A DNA stretch of 58,487 bases from Blastocladiella britannica. Taxonomy: Eukaryota > Blastocladiomycota > Blastocladiomycetes > Blastocladiales > Blastocladiaceae. Under the pieces are notes generated by a model. It saw only the letters and a program-made list of their open reading frames with translations. It was not told the origin of the DNA and ran no database searches. Position 1 is the stretch's first letter. Each line of letters starts with the position of its first letter. The DNA is taken from NCBI GenBank assembly GCA_025349905.2, contig MU624558.1, forward strand, positions 1-58,487, given 5' to 3'. The position numbers and the translations under genes were made by a program. Of the stretch, positions 32,290 to 42,748 are shown piece after piece.

Positions 32290-33667
32290 ATGCTTTCCCT
32301 CGCTGTCGCGTCGTCGTCGACCGCCGCGCGCGTGCCCACCGCCGCCGCCGCCATCACCCTGTTCCGCTCCGCCTCCACCTGGGCCAATGTCAAGATGGGC
32401 CCGGCCGATCCGATTCTCGGCGGTACGTGTTGTTACCATTGTATTGATCAACCTTATTAACAATAAACATATCAACTCAACAGTTACCGAGGCATTCAAG
32501 GCCGACACCAACCCCAAGAAGATGAACCTCGGCGTCGGCGCGTACCGCGACGACCAGGGCAAGCCCTACGTGCTATCGTGCGTGCGCAAGGCCGAGGAGA
32601 TCATCATGGCCAAGAAGCTCGACAAGGAGTACCTCGGCATCACGGGCCTGCCCGAGTTCACCAAGGCCGCCACCAAGCTCGCGTACGGCGCCAGCTCGGA
32701 GGTGCTGGCCGAGAAGCGCGTTGCCGTCACCCAGTCCATCTCGGGCACCGGTGCCCTGCGCATTGGCGGCGAGTACCTGGCACGCCACTATCCGCACGCC
32801 AAGCGCATTTACCTGCCGACCCCCTCGTGGGGCAACCACACCCCGATCTTCAAGGACTCGGGTCTGGAGGTGCACCAGTACCGCTACTTTGACAAGGCGT
32901 CCAACGGTCTGGACATTGACGGCATGCTTGCCGACATTGCCGCCGCCCCGGCCAACTCGGTGTTCTTGCTGCACGCGTGCGCGCACAACCCGACCGGTGT
33001 GGACCCCACCGAGGCCCAGTGGCGCGCGATCCGCGACGCAGTGGACTCGAACGGCCATTTCGCGTACTTTGACATGGCGTACCAGGGCTTTGCGTCAGGC
33101 AACCCGGAGAAGGACGCGTTTGCGCTGCGCCACTTTGTGTCGGAGGGCTCGCTCGCGGCCGAGGGCCGGATCTGCCTCGCGCAGTCGTTTGCCAAGAACA
33201 TTGGTCTATACGGCGAGCGCGTGGGCACCTTCTCGGTGGTGAGCGCGGACGCGGACGAGGCTAAGCGCGTCGAGTCGCAGATCAAGATCCTTGTGCGGCC
33301 CATGTACTCGAACCCGCCCATGCACGGCGCCCGCATTGTGTCGACGGTGCTCAACACCCCGAACTTGCACCAGGAGTGGCTGGGCGAGGTCAAGGACATG
33401 GCCGACCGCATCATTACCATGCGCGAGCGCCTGTACAACCACCTGGTGCACGACTTTGGCTCGACGCTGCCGTGGGAGCACGTCAAGGACCAGATTGGCA
33501 TGTTCTGCTTCACGGGCCTCAAGCCCGAGGAGGTGGACCGCCTCAAGTCCGAGTTTGCCGTGTACCTGACCCGTGATGGTCGCATTTCGATTGCCGGCAT
33601 CTCGTCGCACAACGTCAAGTACCTGGCCGAGGCCATCCACGAGGTGACCAAGTCGCGTACCGCTTAG
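32290..33667 (+). CDS. AAT1: Aspartate aminotransferase, mitochondrial
   Basis: PLP enzyme that interconverts aspartate plus 2-oxoglutarate and oxaloacetate plus glutamate; part of the malate-aspartate shuttle. Two exons, 32290-32422 and 32484-33667 (61-nt intron, GTACGT...CAG, phase 1), give 438 residues. The N terminus is a typical presequence ([20 protein letters not shown], no acidic residues, then FRSAS), followed by [19 protein letters not shown], the mature start. Conserved blocks: [68 protein letters not shown], the PLP lysine about 282 in [16 protein letters not shown], and [15 protein letters not shown]. The ATG at 32290 is chosen because it starts the targeting peptide. It is divergent from the LRR gene (232 bp). 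Confidence 0.97.
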
Positions 33668-33773
33668 ATTTTACCTTTACCTTTTCATAACATGGGAACA
33701 ACGGTCTGGGGGCTTGCTGGGAAATTGGAAAAATACAATTTTTAATGGTTTTTTTTCTTTCGAACAAAAATCA

Positions 33774-35847
33774 ATGGCAGACTACATAAACTACAACGAG
33801 AACGACGACCGGGTACGACCACTGCCGCCCGCACTCGTCCCGCGCTCGGCCACGGACCCCATGCCCGGGGCCTCGCGGTTGCCTCCATTACCCGCCACCT
33901 ATGACCGCATGCGCATCTTTTCTGCATTTGCGTTGGCCGCAACACCACAACCGCCTCCGTTCCTTGCCCAGCAGCAGCAGCCCCATTTTGTGCTGCCCGA
34001 GGGACTCCGCTGCGAGTCCCCTCCGCCATCACCTCTGCCTCCATTTCTGATGCCACCACCACCGGCCATTCTTGGAGCTGGCCCCCCGCGAACCACCTCG
34101 CTCGACCGCGTTCCTTTGCCTTCCGAGCGGCGTCCGACCACCGTCCTGTACTCTGTCTCGCGCCGCACCAGCAATGCCACTTGCGCGTCGTCGACCGTGT
34201 CGTCCAATGCCACCACGCTCGTGGACTCGGATATCAGCGCTGCGGGCACCTGGAAAAAGCTCGACTCGGACCTGAGCATACCGGAATACGACGACCTCGA
34301 TAGTGGTGGAGGTGCTGTGAGTGAAGTCGGCTCTCGCCGGGACCACCGACCGCGACCACCTCACCATATGCTCAAGCCATTTTACACCCGAAGCTGTCAA
34401 GGCCGCTGTCTTCCCTGCCTTAACCTGAGCCGCGCGGCTTGCTGCACGCTGTCTCTGTGCATGCTCCTTGTATTGCTCGTTGTGGTTGTTGGCAGCGTAC
34501 GTCCTCTGCCATTTACGTTGAGTTGGCTCGCGTGGCTCATTCCACTGAAAAAAAAATGCAGGCTGGAATATTTTTGCTCAACCAGCGCTCGATGGTACCA
34601 GACTACAACCCGCAGTTCACGGCCACGGCCACGGGGACCCTGGACTTGGCCAAGCTGGACATGCGCGTTGGGATGCTCCAGGTCATCTCCACGCAGGTAT
34701 GTCTCACTCTTTTCTATTTCATACCATTCTTTTATTAAAAGCATTTTCCAAACAGGGCAAGGGCGGAATCTGGATCAGCACCTACCCGTCCAACTCGACC
34801 GTCATGAAGTACACGGTGCAGCTGTTGTACAACTCCCAGCCGTCCGCGCCGCCAGGATCTAGCGCTCTCCTCCTCCCTGCCAACTTGACGGCTGCCACCA
34901 CCAACAATAGCAGTAACTTCACCGTCAACACCAGGAATGACACTGCGGACCCAACGGTGCCTCGACCCACACCCGGATCGTGGGTACTGTTCCCTCTTGG
35001 CGAGTTGCATGATGCAATCCCCGGCGCGCCGACCATGTCCAACCAGACTGGCGTCACCGTCATGGACACCAACATGACCATGTCTGCGGTGCCTCCAGCC
35101 GGATCAACGCCCCAACCAAACCAGTCCGGCAAGTGGGGCGGCAGTAGCACTATGGGCGACGCAAATGGTGGACCTGAATCTCTCCCAGCGCTGACGATCG
35201 TCAAGTTATCGATACCGACGTCGTTGCTGGCGTCGGGGGTGCTGTCGCTCAGCATTGACGCGCCCGGCCTGCAAGTCGCGCTCGGCGGCGACGCGTCGTA
35301 CGTGTGGCGTGCGGTGACGATTGCCCGGTGTGCGCGGCTGTCGCTGGGCGACGACCTCAAGATGGAAATCCGCGAGTCGCTGACCGCCCGCGTGGTTGGG
35401 TCGGACCCGCGCGCGTTGACCGTCAATCCGAAATTCGACCTCAACAAGTGGATCGGCAGGACGTTTGAGGGCAAAAAAGCGACCAACGTGCTGCTACTGC
35501 GTGGGCTGACCCTGAAGCCGCGGTCGTCGCTGCGGCTATCCACCGACGTGGGCAACATGACGATCGCGCTCACCCCACCGCCATCCCCCGCGCCATTCGC
35601 GGCGTCGTTCCGGGGTAGTGCCAATGCGCTGATCCGGCTCGCGGTGCCCACCAACTCCTCGGCATGGTGGACCGCGGACGAGGCGGCCAAGGGCAAAGTT
35701 TGGAATATGGGCAAGCTGGAGGCGGACGGCCGGAAAGGGTTGCTCATCGGCAGCGACGGGATGGCGGCCCAAGGTGCCAACATCACCAAGATGCTGCGGC
35801 ACTTTGATTTCCTCGGCGCGGCCACGTTTCGTGTGGTCGGGCCGTGA
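33774..35847 (+). CDS. Unknown type II membrane glycoprotein
   Basis: Three exons, 33774-34496, 34562-34696 and 34756-35847, all phase 0, give 649 residues. The first 215 residues are cytosolic-like, Pro-rich and disordered. A Cys cluster (CQGRCLPCLNLSRAACC) then abuts a hydrophobic helix (LSLCMLLVLLVVVVGS). This cluster could be palmitoylated. The larger C-terminal part carries many N-glycosylation sequons (NLTA, NNSS, NFTV, NQTG, NMTM) and beta-rich segments with several short Leu/Ser repeats (LSLSIDAPGLQVALGGDASY), so it is expected outside or in the lumen. No enzyme motif is recognised. The charge pattern (basic residues before the helix) supports the N-in/C-out orientation. Possibly a cell-surface or cell-wall-associated protein. 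Confidence 0.72.
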
Positions 35848-35900
35848 ATATGAAATGATTGTTTATTTTCTCTTTACCCTTGGACTCGATAAAATATACG

Positions 35901-37221
35901 ATGTCAACTGCAACGCACGTACGCGCCCTTGCCGCCGCTCGCGCCTTTGTCGCGGCGTGGGCTGCCAAGCCGCAATCGGAATCGCATCTGGTCATGCTCG
36001 ACCAAAATCGCGTGGTAGAAAAGCTGGCCGCGATCATTGCCGACGGCGCCAAGCACTTGCACATTATTTCTGGTCCGTCTTATGGTCTTTTATGTATATT
36101 TTACCACTCTGACCACTCAATTCATCTCATTGTGCAGATTTTGACATGACCATGACCAAGGTACATCTAATCATACTGGCCTTGATTTTTTTACAATCAA
36201 CTAATACGTGTGCAATGGATAGTACTGGGTCAATGGTCAGCGTGGGGTACTTGGTTACACATTTATTTCCAGCATTTAGGCACTAACCGCGGATTCGGCA
36301 ACCCAATTCAATCAAATTGATAAAGCCATCCTCGCACCACGTCGTGATGGCCTCGGAGCGCGTATCGCAAACGCTCAAGGACGAATCGGATGCATTGTAC
36401 AAAAAGTACTATCCGATCGAGGTATGTACCATTTTTTTGTAAGAGTAAATTCCCTCAAGAAAAGTGACAAACAACAGATCAACCCCATGCTGGGACACGA
36501 CGAGAAATACGCGGCCATGGAAATGTGGTGGCGTACCGCGCATGACGTGATGGTCCGCGAGGGCATCAATGAATCTGACTTGCAGTACATGGTGACCGAG
36601 ACGCCCATGACGTGGCGCGGCGGCATCCACGACCTGATCAAGGTCAGCGGCGACATGGGCGTGTACTTTTTGGTGTTTTCGGCTGGCATCAAGAGTGCGC
36701 ATTCTCATGTTTTTTCATCGAGGAGCTGCTTACTCACCCCATAGAAAAAAAAAGACCTCATCAAGTATATTTTGGAGCACGCCAACTTGCTCCAGCCGCA
36801 CGTGCACGTCGAGTCCAACGAAATGATCTTTGACGAGGCGTCGGGGCGCGTGGTGCGGTTCACGGAACCAGTGATCCACACGCTCAACAAGTCCGAGGTG
36901 GTGCTTGCCGGTGAGAGTTTAGTGGTAGCCCCAGGCGCCACCCCAACTCCGCAGCAGCGGCACGCGGCCGCAATCAAAGGCCGCAACAACGTGGTGGTGA
37001 TGGGCGACTCGCTCGGCGATGCGCGGATGGCCGATGGGGTTGCCCACCAGGTTTGCTTGCGCATTGGCTGGTGCAACCACGGCGAGGCGGCGTGGCTCGA
37101 TCAGTTTACGGCCACGTTCGACGTGGTCATTACGGGGGATCACGGCATGGACTGGGGGATCGAGGTCATGCAGCTCATCCAGGACTTTGCTGCCGCTGAG
37201 AAGAACCAGCACGATGACTGA
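35901..37221 (+). CDS. Pyrimidine 5'-nucleotidase (UMPH-1 / cN-III family)
   Basis: HAD-superfamily phosphatase that dephosphorylates pyrimidine monophosphates such as UMP and CMP (NT5C3 type). Six exons are inferred: 35901-36072, 36138-36160, 36223-36246, 36326-36421, 36478-36694 and 36755-37221, giving 332 residues. The nucleophile motif DFDMTMTK is encoded by the 23-nt exon 2 and starts at Asp58. Then come YWVNGQRG (24-nt exon 3), YYPIEINPML, the VFSAGIK block (motif II Ser) and VVVMGDSLGDARMADGV (motif III/IV Asp pair). The two micro-exons are needed to keep the motif; exon 4 placement (PSSHHVVMASE) is the least certain junction. Intron 1 has the GTCCGT donor seen also in PTH1 and PSMA1. 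A 5' extension of about 20 residues could be a targeting signal. Confidence 0.88.
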
Positions 37222-37295
37222 ACTGAGCACTCCCTCGCGCGCACACGCATGTCACTGTGAATGCAAACAAATGTACTGTATATTGCTGCCGCCCA

Positions 37296-38070
37296 TTAAT
37301 CGTCGTCCCCATCGTCATTGTCGTTGTCGTCCCTTTTCTTACCACTGCTGCGACGGCGAAACAACGAGAAGGCGACGTCTCCAACATCACCAGTCGAATT
37401 GGTGGTAGTGCCATGCTTTTTGCGGGCTTTTTGCGCCTTCTTCTGCTTCTTTCGGCGCTCAATCGCTTCGCGAATACTGTTTTTGCTCAGTATGCCATTC
37501 CACAAGTCGTCCAGCCGAGACATCAAGAGTTTGCGCGCGTTTTTGCGGTTCAAATGGAGAGATCGGGTTTCGTGGCACCGCACTTGCGTGCCCGTCGGTC
37601 GGTGCGTCAGTACCACGCAATTGGATGTCTGTGGAGTTCATTTTTCCCAAGTTGGTCAATCTTCATTTCAATTGGACCAGTCGTCGTACCTTATTGACTT
37701 TTTGACCTCCGTTCCCGCTGCCCTGTTCAATAAAGTAGTTTGAGCAAATGAAATGCGACATAATGGAATCTACCGCCGGTACCTTGATAAACTTTTCGTC
37801 AATTTCATCCTCGTTCAGCACAATGGGCACGCGCTTTTGAGCTGACGTGTCGCGCGGATGTGCTGGCGCTACAGTTGCTGCCGTTTGTTTCGTCGTCGGC
37901 AGCATCAATGTAGCGCGATGGGCTGCGGCCAAAGGCGGAGGGACTGGATCAGTGTTATTGGTAGCGCCCGAATTGGTTCGGTGTGCCAGCCCGAGGAGCG
38001 CGGACACCCGCAACGACTGTGGCAGCAGAAATGGCACGCCAACGATATATCTTGCGGCCAGGCGATACAT
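37296..38070 (-). CDS. MTRFR/C12orf65-like mitochondrial ribosome-rescue factor
   Basis: Codon-independent peptidyl-tRNA hydrolase of the class I release factor superfamily that rescues stalled mitochondrial ribosomes. Exons 38070-37690 and 37628-37296 with a 61-nt phase-0 intron give 237 residues. The first 110 residues are basic, hydroxylated and variable, consistent with a mitochondrial presequence (MYRLAARYIVGVPFLLPQSL). The catalytic GGQ (121-123) lies in EQGSGNGGQKVNK, followed across the junction by TSNCVVLTHRPTGTQVRCHE and TRSLHLNRKNARKLL, then a Lys/Arg-rich helix (IERRKKQKKAQKARKKH). The TSNCVVL signature and basic tail fit MTRFR better than ICT1 or RF1, which also explains the missing codon-recognition domain. 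The tail ends in Asp/Asn repeats. It starts 53 bp from the stop of the upstream gene on the same strand. Confidence 0.87.
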
Positions 38071-38123
38071 TGGACAAGAAAAAGAAACAATACTAGTGGG
38101 GCAAAGAGAGATCAGTCCCGCTT

Positions 38124-41048
38124 TCAGTCCTGCCCTGAATCCTCGTCCACCTCCCTGCTGATCCCTGACGCCTCCGTGTGCAGCGAAAAACACGCGCATG
38201 ACCGGCAGTACGCGTCCACCACTCGAGACAGAATCCCGCACCGCGACCGGCGCGTTTCGTACACTTCGCGAATCTGGGGGAAAGGAATTGGCCGTTGAAA
38301 GAGTGAGTGACGATTATCCCAATGAAGGATAAATAAATCACATACCGCCTGCAGCGTATCAGCTGGAGATTTGTGCTTGCGCAGAAGATCGCTGGAACGA
38401 TGCGCAGCGGCAATGATTTCGTGCCAGTCCTATTTTGAATGAATGAGTATCTTTTAAATGGTAAAACAATCCTAATGGCGTACCTCACTGGGGACAATGA
38501 TGCGGTCAGACCTCACCCAGGTCAAGTTTCGGCCATCAGCGGCGCCTTCAATGATCCGCAAGTTGCCCTGAAGACGCTTCCAGCTATTCACACAAGTAAA
38601 ATACAGGGAAAATTGGGAATCATCAGTAACTTCTCCTCAATGAAAGTGGGGAACATAGAGAAAGTACCGTTTTCGATTGGCATGGAGAGGAGCAATAAAG
38701 CGGCAGCACTCTTGGTACGCCAGCAGGTTCTCGGCCACGAGCAAAATGACCTCCACCATGCTCAAGTATGTCGCCCGAGTGAAAATGTGGTACCTGCGCG
38801 ACCGGCCAGACCCCGCCCCAAACGGAGCATTCGCAGCAGCATTAGCAGCGGACACATCAGGGCGTTGAGGCGCCTGCGTTGCGGGGACCGAGACGCCGCG
38901 ACGTTCGCGCGCGGGTGCAGACGGCGGTGGTGCCGTCGGAAGAGCCTGGTCGGGGCGCCATGCAACTCGCAGCTCGGCCGCCAGCGCCGTCGAGAGCGCC
39001 AGCGCGGGCGAATCGCGTTCGCTCGACTGTGCGTCTGACCGCGACCCTTCTGTCGTCAATGTCGAAGATCGGGTTGTCGCCACCGTCAGCAATGACGCTG
39101 GGCGATCGCGTACATGCTCGTATCCCACCGGGGCTATCGCCGTCGTCACGCCTGGCCGGCGGGTCAGAGAAATCGCCTCGTTCGTCACTGGACGCTCTTG
39201 AGACATTTGGAGCGACCTGTGGTGCTGCTGTGCCGGGCGGGGAGGAGGCAAGATGTCGTGCTGGTAGTCTGGGTGATGGGCCATGGGAGGCACCGCACGC
39301 ACTCCACCGCCCCGCGGAACTTCGCGATGCCCAGCCCACGCTCCTCCCAAACGCAAGTGTCGATCGCCCTCGGGTGGGGCAAGACCTGGTTCGCCCTCAA
39401 AGTGTGCCGCTTCATCATCCGACGCGCCGTCGGCGTAAGTGGGCAGGGGCTGTGAAGGGTATGCCACGCGCTCAGGGTGAATAATCAGTGCTGGGACAGG
39501 CAGGTCACTGCGCGGCGGGAAATAGGGCCCCATTATCGGCAGAGGTTCGCGCAGCATATCGAGCTCTCGGTGATGACGCATGTGCGGGTTCCGAGACGCG
39601 ATCGCTTGTCCTGGACGCAGCATCAGCGGCGGCCCGTACCAATCGCAATCAGGGTCGGCAGGGTAGAGGTGCGCTGCATGCATGGTTCTGTCCGCTGGCG
39701 GCGGCGGTGGCGGGTGAGGACGAACGAGTGGCTCGCGAAACCTTGAATCGTGCCATTCCGGCGGCGCCATTGGGTACGGCGTGCCGCGGGGAGGCCCACC
39801 ACCTGGCGCAACGAGGGGCCGCGCATGCGCATGCATGGGCCCGCGAGGCGCGTAATACAGTAGTCGGTCAGCATCCATGCTTTGCGCAAGACGGCCACCG
39901 GCAGACCTTCTTGGGCCGGGGTCAAAAGTTGAAGGATCGCGTGGGCCAATCGACTCTGTTGCCAGTTGCACAATTTCGCTGTGCCGCGCCAATGGGCCCA
40001 CCACGACAAATCGGCCATCAAGCGGAACGTCGGGGCGAAACGCACCAACAGCGCGAAAGTTTGCAACGGATGCTCTGGGCGGCGCCTCGGTCGGATAGGA
40101 GGTGTGATAGTCAGGCGGGCGGATCGTCATACGCGACGCGTGCCACGCACTTTGGCCGTAGACTGGACGGCGCAAATGGGCGGACTGGTAGACATCCGCT
40201 GCGGGTCCTGGCGGCGGCAGAGGTGGAAGAGAAAGAGGCAGCGATGGCTCGACCGGCCACGGCCCGCCATGGAGCACCGGGAGCGGCGTGTAGTAGGCAG
40301 CGTCTTGGTGGTCGTACGCTGCTGCTGCTGATGGGCCATAGTCAGTGTCGTGAAGCCCGCCGCGCACGGAGCCGAGCGGACGCGCGGATGTACTCCACCC
40401 CGGCAAGTCGTCCCACTGCGCCGCCCCCACGTCGGCTGAAGCCTGCTGCCACGAACCAACGACGTCCGGATCAGCATGGCGGTGATCGTACGCAGCGAGC
40501 CCGTCGCCGCTGCTGAAGTCCACAGTCGACGCTTCAGCTTGCCAGCGATGGTGCGCGAGCATGTGCGCATCGACGCGTGGAGGGGGAGGAGAAGGTGGTG
40601 TTTGTGATGGCGGCAGCGGCAGTCGTTCGCGGCCAAGGACAGGAGCCGATGTGGGCGACGGGCGCACAAAAGAGTGTGTCGGTGGGCCGTGCGTGCTGCG
40701 TGAATGATACGCGCTACTACTGCTTCTGTTGCTGCTGTCACCGCTGGCGCTGAGGCCGCTGTCCGTGCCACGGCCCCGGCGCGGATCGGCCATGGCCGGG
40801 TCAAACGTGTCGTACATGGGGCGCTCCAGGGGTTGGTACGGACGGGGAGGGTCGGTGCCGGCCAGATCGTCGTCCATTGGCTGGCGGCGACGGTATTGAT
40901 GTTGGTGTGGAGGTTGCTGTGTCATTGACACCGTCGCAGACTCGCCCCGAGGGGAACGATGTAGAGGGCGGAAGATGGCTCCCTGAGGCGGAGGCGGTGG
41001 TGGCGACGGTGAGGCTGCGTGGCGGGCTGGATAGGGTGGTAGCGACAT
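38124..41048 (-). CDS. Large disordered Pro/His-rich protein ending in an integrase-like H2C2 zinc-binding domain
   Basis: Four exons (41048-38668, 38583-38484, 38429-38346, 38273-38124) give 904 residues. The first 760 are low-complexity (Pro, Ser, Arg, His, Tyr) with poly-Pro runs, no membrane segment and no recognised domain. The C-terminal 130 residues are folded: a helix (STMVEVILL-like region, YLSMVEVILLVAENLLAYQE), RLQGNLRIIEGAADGRNLTW, then RIIVPSEDWHEIIAAAHRSS with His837, LLRKHKSPADTLQAIREVYE with His846, and VVDAYCRSCACF with Cys878 and Cys881. His-x8-His-x31-Cys-x2-Cys after a VP motif is the layout of the integrase H2C2 zinc-binding domain of LTR retroelements. No catalytic integrase core follows; the protein stops 22 residues on. 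A domesticated transposon domain is the inference; a nucleic-acid-binding or scaffold role is possible. Confidence 0.68.
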
Positions 41049-42025
41049 ATTGTAAAAAAAAAGGTTACAAAAAGTTCCGTAAAGAAAAAGCAGCCTAAAA
41101 CAAAAAAAAAAAATACTTCAAGACCACATTTGGCCAACGCGATTGGCCAACAAGAAGAAAAGGAGGGGCGACAGACCTCATTGTGTTTTTTTTTTTTTTT
41201 TTTGGCTGAGACACGAGCGAGGCCGTGCGTGGTCGGGTGCAAGCGCGACATTTGGTCCAGCACATCTTCAGTCGGTCAAGCATATTGGGTTTCCTCTTTT
41301 TCAAGAGTAGCACCGACAATCCATCTCCACCGCCGTTGGTGGGCGGAAGTCGTGAATAGCAAATGAGGGTTTTTTTTCACTTGCCATTTGCCAAATCATG
41401 GACGAGCGCCCGCACAATCGTACAATGCCGCCCGATAACTTTGGCGGCCGTTAAAGTTGGAAGCCCGAGTGTCGGAAGAAAAGAGGGAACGTTTTTCGAG
41501 CATAAGCGAGTGCGATCGGACGATTAAAGAGTATGCAGTAAGAAATGTGGCAACAAAGAAAGAAAAAGGTGCGAGGTATGCGCGCGACCCAGATCAAAGA
41601 AAAGACGGCGGCCTTCGTTAAACAATCGAGCGATTGAGTGCTGGAGAGTTTTTGGGTCAAAAGGGAGCCAGGGGGGCATATTGAAGGTGCTGGGACTGGC
41701 GATAAAGAAAGGAGAGAGAACACCCCTCGAAAAAGAGCACCTCACTCAGTCCTCATGGCTTGGAAAAGCGAGGGCGGGACCATTTTTTTTTCTGTTGGAG
41801 GTAACGACCGGGCGGCCTGAAGCGAACGAGAAGTTGTTGGAAAAAAATATCCTCTTTCGCGCTAAAATTGCTGTGTTAAACCAAAAAACAAAGATAAATG
41901 GCCTCTTCGTCCTCACTTCCACAGGATTCGGTTGGTACTTTGTCTACGTTGCGCAAATACACGGATGGGTCAATTGTCCACTGACGCACCCTTGCACGGT
42001 CACCTCATCCGTATAGCTTCTTGCC
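41049..42025. other. Long spacer between two divergent genes
   Basis: About 980 bp, the longest gene-free stretch in the window. It has A/T homopolymers (41101-41113, 41188-41203) and a lower G+C content than flanking genes. A short ORF at 41898-41984 (MASSSSLPQDSVG...) ends before the downstream start and does not join it in phase; it may be an upstream ORF in the leader. No RNA gene or repeat was recognised. Confidence 0.4.
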
Positions 42026-42645
42026 ATGCTTGCCGCCCACCGTGCGCCGCCGACGCGTTCTCCAATCAAATCGACCTTGTCCGACGAGCCCCTTCCTGCC
42101 TGGATCAACGCGCTGCGTCTCCGACTGGCGGATGAGACAGCTGCTCATGTACAAATTTTTTTTTTCTTGCTGGGTTTCAGCGAATGTGATCAAAAAGCAT
42201 TGCTGATCCACTCAAGATGCTGTCCAGGTGCCGCCGGCTGCACTCTCGCCTCCATCCACCAATGAAAGTGGTGACCTTGAACTACGCGGTACATCTTTTT
42301 CCTTCTTCGCAGTGTTGGCCCGACAGCGTCCTGTGTGCGGCATTCCAATCTGCTTGCTCACTGCATCCGACATCGCAGATCAAGCTTCGCTCCAGACAAT
42401 CCACAGCTATCTGACCATGCTGCAGGACTGCCATTCCGAGCTTGCGGCCTTCTTGCGCGATAATGTGGATGCGGCCGACTCGGGAACCTCCATCCAAGTA
42501 CCTCTGTCCCTGCAACCGTATGTCTCCTGACTACTTTATATGCGTCATAGGGTCTCACCCTCGAACCATGTTTAACAGAGATTTCATTGCATTCATGGAC
42601 GAGCTGCGACGTTTCCACGACCAACTGTCTGATCCGGTCGATTGA
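42026..42645 (+). CDS. Unknown 159-residue helical protein
   Basis: Three exons, 42026-42148, 42228-42517 and 42579-42645, give 159 residues with all phases closing (0, then 2). The product has a basic N terminus (MLAAHRAPPTRSPIKSTLSD), a helix around PAWINALRLRLADETAAH, a middle of mixed character (VPPAALSPPSTNESGDLELR; RPVCGIPICLLTASDIADQA) and two C-terminal helices (IHSYLTMLQDCHSELAAFLR and FIAFMDELRRFHDQL). Size and amphipathic helices would suit a small subunit of a larger coiled-coil complex, but I recognise no family. The acceptor of intron 1 is the CCAG at 42224-42227, since the earlier TTTCAG leads to an immediate stop. It converges with the CH-domain gene. Confidence 0.55.
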
Positions 42646-42748
42646 AACCATTTTTCCCATTCCGCTCCACTTTCCCTTCGCTTGACGGATCGCAGCGCCT
42701 CGTGGACCACAACGAAAGAACAATCCGAAAAAGAATAAAGCGAACGAC

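Noticed and set aside
38439..40516. Plus-strand open frames of 200-340 codons
   Set aside because: They overlap the large disordered gene on the minus strand and have low-complexity shadow composition.
38124..41048. Intact LTR retrotransposon
   Set aside because: No reverse transcriptase, RNase H, integrase core, LTRs or target-site duplication are visible; only the small H2C2-like domain is present.
41898..41984. Short ORF starting MASSSSLPQDSVG as a possible first exon of the gene at 42026
   Set aside because: Splicing from its GTACTT donor to the acceptor before 42026 puts the downstream ATG out of phase; it is left as a possible upstream ORF.
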